Assembly (NCBI GenBank): GCA_964554105.1
Contig: CAZKNF010000029.1
Span: 1 to 43,253 of the forward strand
From: CAZKNF01 sp964554105
Lineage (GTDB): Bacteria; Bacteroidota; Rhodothermia; Rhodothermales; VXPQ01
Direction: 5' to 3'
DNA length: 43,253 nucleotides
The notes below the pieces were generated by a model. The model saw only the letters and a program-made list of their open reading frames with translations, was not told where the DNA came from and ran no database searches. Positions within the stretch are counted from its first letter, which is position 1, and each line of letters starts with the position of its first letter. This document shows positions 1-7,076 of the stretch, in pieces. A program made the translations under genes and the position numbers.

Positions 1-692
1 GCGTAGTACGTCGCAAGCGGAATGCTCGTCAACAATAGACACAGCAGGAACACGTTGAACGAGCGGGAGCGCAGGTGCTTGAAGGCGTCCATGCCGACGA
101 CGTCGCGGAAGGACACCTTCTTCCCGGCCGCGGGCGGCGGGACGTTCGGGAGCGTGAAGCTGTAGAGCCCCATCAACACGCCGGCAACGCCGGCGATCTG
201 CATCGGGAGGGCCGTGCGATCGGCGTGCAGCACGAAGCTCACGAGGAATCCCGCCACGATCCAGCCGACAGTGCCGAGGACGCGGATGAGCGGAAACTGC
301 CGCTCGCGATCCTCCAAGCTGTGGAACGCCGTCGCCATCGCAAGCCCCACGGTCGGCATGTAGCAGAGCATGTGCAGGAGCAGCAGGAGCAGGAATAGCG
401 GCGTCGAGACGAACTCGCCCTCCGCCATGAAGGGTGCGGAGAAGACGAAGACGCCGCTCAGCAGGTGCATCACGCCCATCACTTTCTGGACGGGGAAGAA
501 CCGGTCGGCGACCATGCCGAGAAAGAATGGGGACACAATCGCGCCGATCGGACTGGCGAGATACGCCCAGTAGATCGCGTCGGTCATGCCCACTTCGGAC
601 ATGTAGTTGCCCGCCGTGGCGTACCACGCGCCCCAGACGAAGAACTGCAGAAACATCATCGCCCGGAGGCGCGCCGTAATCCAGCTCGTCAT
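1..692 (-). CDS. Nucleoside:H+ symporter-type MFS permease (3' end beyond window)
   Basis: About 230 N-terminal residues can be read on the minus strand before the window edge. The start MTSWITARLRAMMFLQFFVW, followed by a GAWYATAGNYM stretch, is characteristic of the nucleoside:proton symporter branch of the major facilitator superfamily (NupG/XapB-like). Six or more hydrophobic helices follow, with a GMVADRFFP loop after TM2 that matches the MFS loop 2-3 region. The ATG at 692 lies inside an ATGA overlap with the stop of the TIM-barrel gene (stop 691-689), so the two are probably translationally coupled. In Bacteroidota sugar-catabolic clusters such permeases often accompany xylose-isomerase-like TIM-barrel genes, so the substrate could be a sugar derivative rather than a nucleoside. 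That is inference. Confidence 0.85.
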   Translation of the reverse strand, partial: MTSWITARLRAMMFLQFFVWGAWYATAGNYMSEVGMTDAIYWAYLASPIGAIVSPFFLGMVADRFFPVQKVMGVMHLLSGVFVFSAPFMAEGEFVSTPLFLLLLLLHMLCYMPTVGLAMATAFHSLEDRERQFPLIRVLGTVGWIVAGFLVSFVLHADRTALPMQIAGVAGVLMGLYSFTLPNVPPPAAGKKVSFRDVVGMDAFKHLRSRSFNVFLLCLLLTSIPLATYY

Positions 693-1645
693 CCGACCGG
701 CACGCTCGCGGTCCGGCGAACCACATCCTTCATGTACTCGAGCGAAACCTTCGTCGCGCGCTCCACCGCTTCGACGCCCGCCACACGATGATCGCGGATG
801 CACGGGAGGCAGTATTCGGATACGAGATAGCCGTCATAGCCGATATCCCACAATCCGGCCACGAACTCCTCGTAGTTGACCCGCACCGCAATGTTTGGGG
901 CGATGTCCTGCACCGGCTCGCCGGCCTCCGACTCGCTGAAATTCCACGCGCCGTAGTGCGACAGCAGGAGGTCCTCTCCACACTGCTCGACGGCCTCGCG
1001 CACGTACTCGTCGTCCTGGCGACCGTCGAACAGCGGCGCATCGATGCACAACTTCACGTTCGGCCGGTCGATCTCCCGCATCATCGCGAGCGCATCCTCA
1101 TAGCCGGGCCGCAGCACCGGCGCGTGATTCTGCAGCAGAAGCGTGATCCCCAGATCCTCCGCCCACGCCGCGGCTTCCCGGATGCCGCTTACCGCTCGCT
1201 GCCAGCGAAGCAGATCAGCCGGATACAGCTGCTTGTAGTAGTCGCCCCGCTCGTAGGGAGCATAAAGCGCCGTGCTCGCCTCGTCATCGACGATCCCGGG
1301 CCACGCGGCGAAGATCTTCACGAGCGACACATCGAGGTCGTTCGCGAGCTGCAGGACCTCGCGCATCATGGCGAGGTTGTTCTCGCGCTCCTCGGAGATG
1401 CGGCTCGCAAAGTTGGACATGCTCTCGATGGCGCAGAGCTCGATGCCCTCGTCCGCCGCCACCGATTTAATCCGCCGGCGGTCGGCCGCGGTCAAATCGA
1501 TCGGCGAGGCGATCGGCCGCTTCGTCTCGATGGCCAGTCCATCAAAACCCAGCTCGCGCGCCTTATGAATCTGCTGTTCGATGGAGAGGGCCTCTCCATC
1601 GTAGAAGAGCCCCGCGTATGATACCGTGAGCAGACCGAATTTCAT
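689..1645 (-). CDS. Sugar phosphate isomerase/epimerase-like TIM-barrel protein
   Basis: A 318-residue soluble protein of the xylose-isomerase-like TIM-barrel (AP endonuclease family 2) superfamily. It starts MKFGLLTVSYAGL and has the alternating strand/helix pattern of the barrel. Likely metal-site positions are the D of CIDAPLFDG, the H of LLSHYGAW and the E of YLVSEYCLP. The position usually filled by a metal-binding Glu before an NH pair is Gln here (LLLQNHAPV), a variant I believe also occurs elsewhere in the superfamily. The start is supported by a GAGG motif 8-9 bases upstream of the ATG. No signal peptide is visible, so it is probably cytosolic. It is co-transcribed with the following MFS permease (ATGA overlap) and probably acts on the transported sugar. 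The exact substrate cannot be read from sequence. Confidence 0.88.
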   Translation of the reverse strand: MKFGLLTVSYAGLFYDGEALSIEQQIHKARELGFDGLAIETKRPIASPIDLTAADRRRIKSVAADEGIELCAIESMSNFASRISEERENNLAMMREVLQLANDLDVSLVKIFAAWPGIVDDEASTALYAPYERGDYYKQLYPADLLRWQRAVSGIREAAAWAEDLGITLLLQNHAPVLRPGYEDALAMMREIDRPNVKLCIDAPLFDGRQDDEYVREAVEQCGEDLLLSHYGAWNFSESEAGEPVQDIAPNIAVRVNYEEFVAGLWDIGYDGYLVSEYCLPCIRDHRVAGVEAVERATKVSLEYMKDVVRRTASVPVG

Positions 1646-1666
1646 GATCGATACCTCATAGATTAC

Positions 1667-2068
1667 CTACTTCAAACTTACACTGACGGACCGCCGGTCG
1701 TCCACGGCGAGATCCGCCGCATGCTCGAATGCGGACAGCACGTCGAGGTCGTCATTCACACGAACGTCGGCGGATCCGGTCACCGTACCGCTGGCGCAGG
1801 TGACCGTAATGTGCATCGGCGTGTAGATGCCGAAGGTGATCAGTCCGACGAGTTGATTGACGAACGACAGCTGGGTTTCGACCCTAGCCACGCCGTTCTC
1901 ACATTCATTCGCCGCCTCCACCGTCTCGGGCGGGACGAGCCCGTATATCCAGCTAGTAGCGAACGGCTCGTCGATAACCTGTGCCGACGGGGTCAGACCG
2001 GTCGTGACACTCGCGTGATAGCATCCGGAAAGTCCGAACGCGAAAATGACGACAAGGAATGTGCGCAT
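1667..2068 (-). CDS. Bor-family-like lipoprotein
   Basis: A 133-residue protein with a lipoprotein signal: MRTFLVVIFAFGLSGC gives a lipobox with the lipidated Cys at residue 16. The mature part begins CYHASVTTGL and contains VEAANECENGVARVETQLSF and a FGIYTPMHITVTC segment, the pattern of the Bor protein family (first described as the lambda Bor serum-resistance lipoprotein). I prefer the ATG at 2068 because it gives a normal signal peptide; an in-frame ATG at 2086 would add six residues. Its stop is 21 bases before the start of the TIM-barrel gene on the same strand, so they may share a transcript, although a functional link is not obvious. Confidence is good for a lipoprotein, moderate for Bor family membership. 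Confidence 0.75.
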   Translation of the reverse strand: MRTFLVVIFAFGLSGCYHASVTTGLTPSAQVIDEPFATSWIYGLVPPETVEAANECENGVARVETQLSFVNQLVGLITFGIYTPMHITVTCASGTVTGSADVRVNDDLDVLSAFEHAADLAVDDRRSVSVSLK

Positions 2069-2086
2069 GGCTGCGGGACGTATCAT

Positions 2087-2487
2087 GTATAATTCCGATT
2101 GGTGAGAACCTTATAGCGCACGTACTTTCGTGTATATGTGCTTTCGTACATACGTGCGTGGCGAACGAGCGCTCGCCGGCGGATGGGTAAAGTTATAAAG
2201 AGCCCACGTGAAATGGGTGATCGGAACGGCATCCCGGAAGAATTCTAGATGAGATTCCTCGCAGCGCGCACGTCGGATCATCGAGCTCCGCGGCGTCCTC
2301 TCGGTAGGGCGTCGACCGGTCCAGAGTGAAGCAATTGCGGCGGATAGGCGTAGGAAGATCACCCGCTCTTGGCTGGCGAAAGTCGAGTGGGATTGGTATA
2401 GTTGACAGTGTAGTAGTTCGGATGCGTTCACGTCGCCAGCGAACCGCCGCATCCGATTCGCAAAAAGACAAATCAAGCAGAAGACCC
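2087..2487. other. Divergent intergenic region without a gene
   Basis: About 400 bases separate the Bor-like lipoprotein (minus) from the Tat-exported oxidoreductase (plus). ORFs here in several frames have no recognisable protein character and overlap each other. The region holds an inverted repeat at 2117-2158 and probably promoters for both flanking genes. I see no convincing -35/-10 pair. Confidence 0.5.
2117..2158. repeat. Inverted repeat CGCACGTA / TACGTGCG with inner CTTTCGT direct repeats
   Basis: CGCACGTA at 2117-2124 is matched by TACGTGCG at 2151-2158 (8 bp perfect, 26-base spacer). Inside lie two CTTTCGT copies, at about 2125 and 2141. It sits in a divergent promoter region about 50 bases upstream of the lipoprotein start, so it may be an operator. 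No T-tract follows, which argues against a terminator. Confidence 0.45.
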
Positions 2488-4074
2488 ATGGAATCGCGAC
2501 CAGATGGCCGGCCGACCGACAACACCACACAGGACGAGCACGGCGATGCATTCGCCGAACGCAGCAGCACGGTGAATCGCCGCCAGTTTCTCGGCAGCGT
2601 GGCTGCCGCATCGGCGTTCACCATCCTTCCACGTCACGTGCTGGGCGGACCCGGCTTCGTCGCACCGAGCGATAAGCTCAACGTCGCGCAGATCGGATGC
2701 GGCACGCAAGGCATCCGGCAGGTCACGACAGGCCTCGTCGAACGAGACGACCTCCAGTTCACGTGCGTCTGCGACCCGAATACGGACAGCTCGAACTATG
2801 TCGATTGGTCCCCGAACGGCATCCGCAACTCAGTTCGACGCCTTCTCGAGGACGATTCCTGGGGTGAGAACGACGGGGGCATTCGCGCCGGACGTGAAGT
2901 CGCGCGGGAAATCTTCAACACGTACTACGGGAAAATGAGCGGGAACGGCAGCTACGACGGTGTCCGCTCGTACGCCGATTTTCGGGAGCTTCTCGAGACC
3001 GAGACCGATCTCGACGCGGCGGTTATCATCACGCCGGACCACACTCATTCCGCCATCTCGACGGCCGCCCTCAAGCAGGGTGTTGCCGCCATTTCGCACA
3101 AACCGGTCTCGAATGTCCTCAACGAGGTACGCAATACAATCGACGTGGCACGGCAGAGCTCGGCCGTCACGCACCTGCTGGCCTACAGCGACCGCGAGGA
3201 TTATTACACCCTCGACGCCTGGTTCAAGGCCGGCGTGATTGGTCCGATTCGCGAAGTGCACAACTGGACCTTCAGACCGGTCTGGCCGCAGGGCTGGCTT
3301 GATTATCCGGCCGAGGAGCCGCCGGTGCCCGCCGGTTTCGATTGGGATCTCTGGCTGGGGCCCGAGCCGCACCGGCCGTATCATCCGGACTATACCTTCG
3401 CAACCTACCGCGGCTGGTACGATTTCGGCGGCGGGAGTTTTGCGGATATGGGCAATTACAGCCTGTGGTTCGTCTACCGCCTGCTCGGCCTCGATGCACC
3501 GACAAGCGTCATGGGCCACGCCAACACCGTCGCGTTCGTGAACGAGGAGAATGTCTCGACCTACCGGCTCTCCGAGGTTGCCTACCCTGTGGCCGGTACG
3601 CTCAACCTCCGGCATGCGGCGCGCGGCGACCAGCCGCCACTGGACCTCTACTGGTATGAGGGAGGCATCAAGCCGCAAACGCCGTCCGAGCTGGTAGACG
3701 CCGGTGAGGAGCTCGAGCGTGAGGGCATGATGTTCGTAGGCGATCAGGGGAAAATTCTGTGTGGATTTCGAGGAACGGACCCCCGCCTCCTCCCGGAAGG
3801 GAGAATGGTCGACGTCGAAGGCGACATCAATACGGACGAGATCGAGATCGTCGATTCGGACGACGAATGGATCAATGCCATTAAGGAAGGCGGGAAGTCA
3901 CGCGGAAGCTTCGAAAGCATCGCACCTCTCGCCGAGGCGACGGCGCTTCAGGGCGTCGCCTATCGCCTCTCCGGCAACCGGCTGGAGTGGGATGCCGAGA
4001 ACATGCAGTTCACGAATGTCCCCGAAGCCAATGAATTCATCCGTCGCGATTACCGCCCGGGATGGGAGGTCTAA
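2488..4074 (+). CDS. Tat-exported Gfo/Idh/MocA family oxidoreductase
   Basis: A 528-residue protein. A twin-arginine signal (NRRQFLG, Arg31-Arg32, then a hydrophobic stretch to about residue 52) precedes a Rossmann domain with the dinucleotide motif IGCGTQG (about 69-75). The family's conserved lysine is kept in SHKPVSN (Lys205), where EKP is usual. The C-terminal part has the WDLWLGP and GSFADMGNYS features seen in exported bacterial members. I chose the ATG at 2488 rather than an in-frame GTG at 2326, because it places the Tat motif at a normal distance; an AGCAGAAGA stretch lies upstream. Exported members generally carry a tightly bound NAD(P) and oxidise or reduce sugars in the periplasm. 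Substrate unknown. A winged-helix gene follows 74 bases downstream. Confidence 0.9.
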   Translation: MESRPDGRPTDNTTQDEHGDAFAERSSTVNRRQFLGSVAAASAFTILPRHVLGGPGFVAPSDKLNVAQIGCGTQGIRQVTTGLVERDDLQFTCVCDPNTDSSNYVDWSPNGIRNSVRRLLEDDSWGENDGGIRAGREVAREIFNTYYGKMSGNGSYDGVRSYADFRELLETETDLDAAVIITPDHTHSAISTAALKQGVAAISHKPVSNVLNEVRNTIDVARQSSAVTHLLAYSDREDYYTLDAWFKAGVIGPIREVHNWTFRPVWPQGWLDYPAEEPPVPAGFDWDLWLGPEPHRPYHPDYTFATYRGWYDFGGGSFADMGNYSLWFVYRLLGLDAPTSVMGHANTVAFVNEENVSTYRLSEVAYPVAGTLNLRHAARGDQPPLDLYWYEGGIKPQTPSELVDAGEELEREGMMFVGDQGKILCGFRGTDPRLLPEGRMVDVEGDINTDEIEIVDSDDEWINAIKEGGKSRGSFESIAPLAEATALQGVAYRLSGNRLEWDAENMQFTNVPEANEFIRRDYRPGWEV

Positions 4075-4148
4075 CTCCGCGTTTATACGCGAACACCGGC
4101 ACGACGAAATCGGACCCGCGCCTAAGCTCCAAACAGCTCGCCACGAAC

Positions 4149-4630
4149 ATGAGCACCCCATCGAATAGCGTGTCGCCTCGGAGGGCTAAGATCCTGCGCG
4201 TACTTCGCGAGGCAGGCCGCGCACTCCAAATCCGGGAAATAGTCGATCTGTCCGGGCTGGAGTACAACAACGCTCGAAGCGCGCTCTCTGAGATGACGAT
4301 GATGGATCTCATCGTCCGGGTGCATCGGGGCGTCTACGACCTTCCCGAACGGGCGGTAGTTGGCGAGAGAGAGGCGGAATCACAGCCGATCATGAAGATC
4401 CTGCTCAACCAGCAGATTCTGCAGGTCTTGCTCAATATCGTGATTACCAATAAGGCCCTCATGGAGACGCTGCTCCTCGGTCAGCAGGAGATCATCCAGA
4501 CGATACGCAGCCTGCGATCGACGAGTCCGGAGGAGCAGGAGGCGATCGAGCATCTCGAGCACGTCTTCGCGAAACGCGTCGAGTGGCACTTCAACGTTGC
4601 GGCGCAACAGGTGGTCGAGCAGTATACCAG
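4149..4630 (+). CDS. Winged-helix DNA-binding protein, 3' end lost in gap
   Basis: About 160 residues are readable before the N run. Residues about 10-70 form a winged helix-turn-helix: RRAKILRVLREAGRALQIRE, then a recognition helix EYNNARSALSEM and a wing ending RGVYDLPERA. After that comes a strongly helical Gln/Leu/Glu-rich region (about 80-160) that looks like a coiled coil or dimerisation segment. The ATG at 4149 begins just before the HTH; an in-frame upstream ATG at 4062 overlaps the previous gene's end and seems less likely. A terminator at 4747 lies shortly after the gap and probably closes this gene. It is probably a transcriptional regulator of neighbouring genes, but no specific family is recognised. 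Confidence 0.72.
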
Positions 4631-4730
4631 NNNNNNNNNNNNNNNNNNNNNNNNNNNNNNNNNNNNNNNNNNNNNNNNNNNNNNNNNNNNNNNNNNNNNN
4701 NNNNNNNNNNNNNNNNNNNNNNNNNNNNNN
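4631..4730. other. Assembly gap (100 N)
   Basis: Exactly 100 N, the conventional length for a gap of unknown size. It interrupts the 3' part of the winged-helix gene. The flanks show no repeat that would explain the break. Confidence 0.95.
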
Positions 4731-4746
4731 CTTCAAATTTGGATGG

Positions 4747-4783
4747 AGCCCCTCGGTCCCAGCACCGGAGGGGCTTCTTTTCT
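4747..4783 (+). terminator. Rho-independent terminator
   Basis: AGCCCCTC at 4747-4754 pairs perfectly with GAGGGGCT at 4768-4775. An inner GGT/ACC extends the stem around a CCCAGC loop with one bulged G. The stem is followed at once by TCTTTTCT. It most likely ends the transcript of the winged-helix gene broken by the gap. Confidence 0.85.
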
Positions 4784-4807
4784 GCCTTACGAAATGATGT
4801 CACCCAC

Positions 4808-4836
4808 TTGTCACGTCGGTGGACGTCATTTATATT
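4808..4836 (+). promoter_or_regulatory. Sigma70-like promoter for the outer-membrane protein gene
   Basis: TTGTCA (4808-4813) and TATATT (4831-4836) are separated by exactly 17 bases, each matching five of six consensus positions. The spacer includes ACGTC-ggtg-GACGT, a short inverted repeat that could be an operator. The start codon of the downstream gene is at 4953, giving a leader of about 110 bases. Confidence 0.6.
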
Positions 4837-4952
4837 GACGTTGCCTTCTCGTCGTCCTGTTCCTTCTGTCCGTTCGCACCATTTACCCGGCGCATGCGGA
4901 GCAACTCAGGAGAAGATCAAGCCCGTTCATCCGCAATATCCCCCGATACTCG

Positions 4953-6122
4953 ATGAGACTCCTCAGCGCACTGTTTCTCACAGGCATTCTCGCCCTCGGA
5001 CTTCTTCCCGAGACCTCATCCGCACAGGGCTGCGTCGCGATCAGGCATTTTTCGACCGGCGGCGGGACGGACCTGAACGGCGCTTTGCTGAATCCCGGCG
5101 AGCTCACCATCGGCACCAGCTACCGGTACTTCGAATCGTTTCGTCACTTCAGCGGACGCGAAGAGCACCCGGATCGCGTGGCGAACAACACGGAAGTAAT
5201 CAATTACTCCCACTCGGTCGACTTCTATCTGTCGTACGCGCTTACGAACCGTCTATACTCCACTTTGACGCTGCCCGTCGTCTTGAACACCCGCTCGTCT
5301 CTATATGAGCACGGGCGCACCGATCGGTTCAGCTCGTTCTCGCGCGGTATGGCGGACGCGCGCGTCGGCGTGGGGTACTGGCTCCTGAATCCGGCCAAAC
5401 ATCACCACTACAATGCCGCCCTGGCGGTGGGCATCAAGCTGCCGACCGGCAATCAAAATGCCTCGGACATCTTTTACAACGTCGGCATCGAAGGCCATCC
5501 GGAAGTGCGGCCCGTCGACCAGTCGATCCAGCCCGGGGACGGTGGATTCGGATTCACGATCGACGCGCAGATCTACCATCACATCAACGACCTGTTCTCC
5601 TGGTATGGTTCGGCTTTTTATCTGTTCAATCCGCGGGAGATGAACGGCGTACGCACGTTTCGGGAAACGCTGAGTCCAATTCTGGCGAACGAGTCGATCA
5701 TGTCCGTACCCGATCAGTTTGCATTCCGGGCGGGCGCCGGCTATAGCCTGCCTCTTGAGGGCGTTAGCCTCTCGCTCGGCGCCCGATACGAGGGTGTTCC
5801 GGTCGAGGATCTGATCGGTGGAAGCGCGGGATTTCGCCGTCCAGGATCCGTATTCTCGATCGAGCCGGGGCTCAGCTACGCCGTCAAGGGCGTCCAGTTA
5901 TTCGCGTCCGTCCCGGTGGCGATCGACCGAAATCGCCCGCAGAGCGTCACGGATATGGAGACGGAGCGGCTCACAGGGCAGCCGAGGCGCGGCGATGCCG
6001 CATTCGCAGACTACTCGATCAACATGGGCATCTCCTACAGAATCAATCGCAGATCGACGCCCGCGCGTTCGAACGTACCGGACTTCACCGATCAGGATGA
6101 CAGCGTAATCGAGACAAATTGA
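4953..6122 (+). CDS. Outer-membrane beta-barrel protein (MetA-pathway/transporter-like)
   Basis: A 389-residue protein with a Sec signal peptide (MRLLSALFLTGILALGLLPE, cleavage near SSAQ). The mature chain has many alternating strands with aromatic girdles, such as LTIGTSYRYFESFRHF, SVDFYLSYALTNRLYSTLTL and AALAVGIKLPTGNQN, and ends with a strand NMGISYRINR. The VGIKLPTGN strand and overall layout resemble the outer-membrane 'transporter'/MetA-pathway barrel family, which is linked to uptake of small organic molecules. It follows a good promoter and is convergent with the next gene, 25 bases away, so it is probably monocistronic. No clear Shine-Dalgarno is visible. The barrel call is secure; the substrate is unknown. 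Confidence 0.75.
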   Translation: MRLLSALFLTGILALGLLPETSSAQGCVAIRHFSTGGGTDLNGALLNPGELTIGTSYRYFESFRHFSGREEHPDRVANNTEVINYSHSVDFYLSYALTNRLYSTLTLPVVLNTRSSLYEHGRTDRFSSFSRGMADARVGVGYWLLNPAKHHHYNAALAVGIKLPTGNQNASDIFYNVGIEGHPEVRPVDQSIQPGDGGFGFTIDAQIYHHINDLFSWYGSAFYLFNPREMNGVRTFRETLSPILANESIMSVPDQFAFRAGAGYSLPLEGVSLSLGARYEGVPVEDLIGGSAGFRRPGSVFSIEPGLSYAVKGVQLFASVPVAIDRNRPQSVTDMETERLTGQPRRGDAAFADYSINMGISYRINRRSTPARSNVPDFTDQDDSVIETN

Positions 6123-6147
6123 GAGCTGTCCCCAGCGGCAGTACGGA

Positions 6148-7014
6148 TCAGGGGCCGAAATTGTAAGCGAAGCCGAGCCAGGGAAAGAAGGGGAAGCCAT
6201 CTACTTCGGTCAACAACACCGGAATTGTCATTAGTGCTAGATCGACGGCAATTCGTTCACCGAAGAACCGAATCCCTCCGGACACGAGAAGTCCGTCTTC
6301 CACGTTGACGAACACGTAGTTTTCGGACATCAGCTTCACGCTGTTCGAGACTTGAAGCTCACCGCCGATCAGGAGTGCGGGACTCTTGCCGATTTCTCCG
6401 TCCGCGAACCCGAAGGCCACTCCTCCGGTGAGCCACGCCCTCGATCCGCCAGTCGTTCCGACGGCGTATAGGAGCCCGAATGTGGGAATGTCTTCGATGT
6501 CTCCACCCACGAATGTGCTCGCTATTACACCGGCAGCCACACTTGTTTCTCGCTGCTGATAGACGGTAATCTTCGGAGCTGCATAGACCACCTGGCCGGA
6601 TGATCCGGGAATCAAGGATACACCTCCCGCAAGCGTCACTCCGCCGCCCGGACCATACGCGACGAACGGGAAGAAAAGTTCATAATCGGCTACATATCCT
6701 CGCCCTTTGTCGAGCGGCCTTCCGGTCGGCGCGAACAGAAGGCGCGACCGATTCGGATCCGCCCGCAAGAATCGCGCGCCGGCTACTGAGACGATCGAGC
6801 GGATCTGCTCTCTTGGTATGCTCATTCGAACACCGGACGACGTGAGCAGGACGATCTCGATGTCGGTCTCCGACTCGAGCGTCCCGGTTAGAACCTCCCC
6901 ATCGACCAGCGTGACGGATACTGTTCCTTCGGGGTAACCCTGGCGCTGCTGCGCGAGAGCACCACCGGCAATGATAAACGTCGTGAAGACGAGTACGAGG
7001 ACGAATCGCATCAT
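6148..7014 (-). CDS. Secreted envelope protein with predicted C-terminal beta-barrel
   Basis: A 288-residue protein with a signal peptide (MMRFVLVLVFTTFIIAGGAL, cleavage near ALAQ); an alternative ATG one codon later at 7011 is equally plausible. Residues about 25-75 form a small Sm-like beta domain (VTLVDGEVLTGTLESET, then SIPREQIRSI), a module often found at the N-terminus of envelope proteins in Bacteroidota. The rest is a Gly-rich, repeatedly amphipathic beta region (YGPGGGVTLAGGVS, AWLTGGVAFGFADG, FFPWLGFAYNFGP) ending in an aromatic residue like an outer-membrane barrel. It is followed by the DUF5916 gene's 3' end, 62 bases upstream on the same strand. Function unknown. Confidence 0.72.
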   Translation of the reverse strand: MMRFVLVLVFTTFIIAGGALAQQRQGYPEGTVSVTLVDGEVLTGTLESETDIEIVLLTSSGVRMSIPREQIRSIVSVAGARFLRADPNRSRLLFAPTGRPLDKGRGYVADYELFFPFVAYGPGGGVTLAGGVSLIPGSSGQVVYAAPKITVYQQRETSVAAGVIASTFVGGDIEDIPTFGLLYAVGTTGGSRAWLTGGVAFGFADGEIGKSPALLIGGELQVSNSVKLMSENYVFVNVEDGLLVSGGIRFFGERIAVDLALMTIPVLLTEVDGFPFFPWLGFAYNFGP

Positions 7015-7076
7015 CGGATGCCATTTGTGGTTGAGGAGGTGGCAACGGCCTCACGATGAAGCGTGCAGGCGCCGGC

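Noticed and set aside
788..1621. Long plus-strand ORF (277 aa) opposite the TIM-barrel gene
   Set aside because: Antisense shadow of a well-supported gene; the translation lacks domain features and is Arg/His-rich as expected from reversed GC-rich codons.
2830..3678. Minus-strand ORF (282 aa) opposite the exported oxidoreductase
   Set aside because: Shadow frame of a clear Gfo/Idh/MocA gene.
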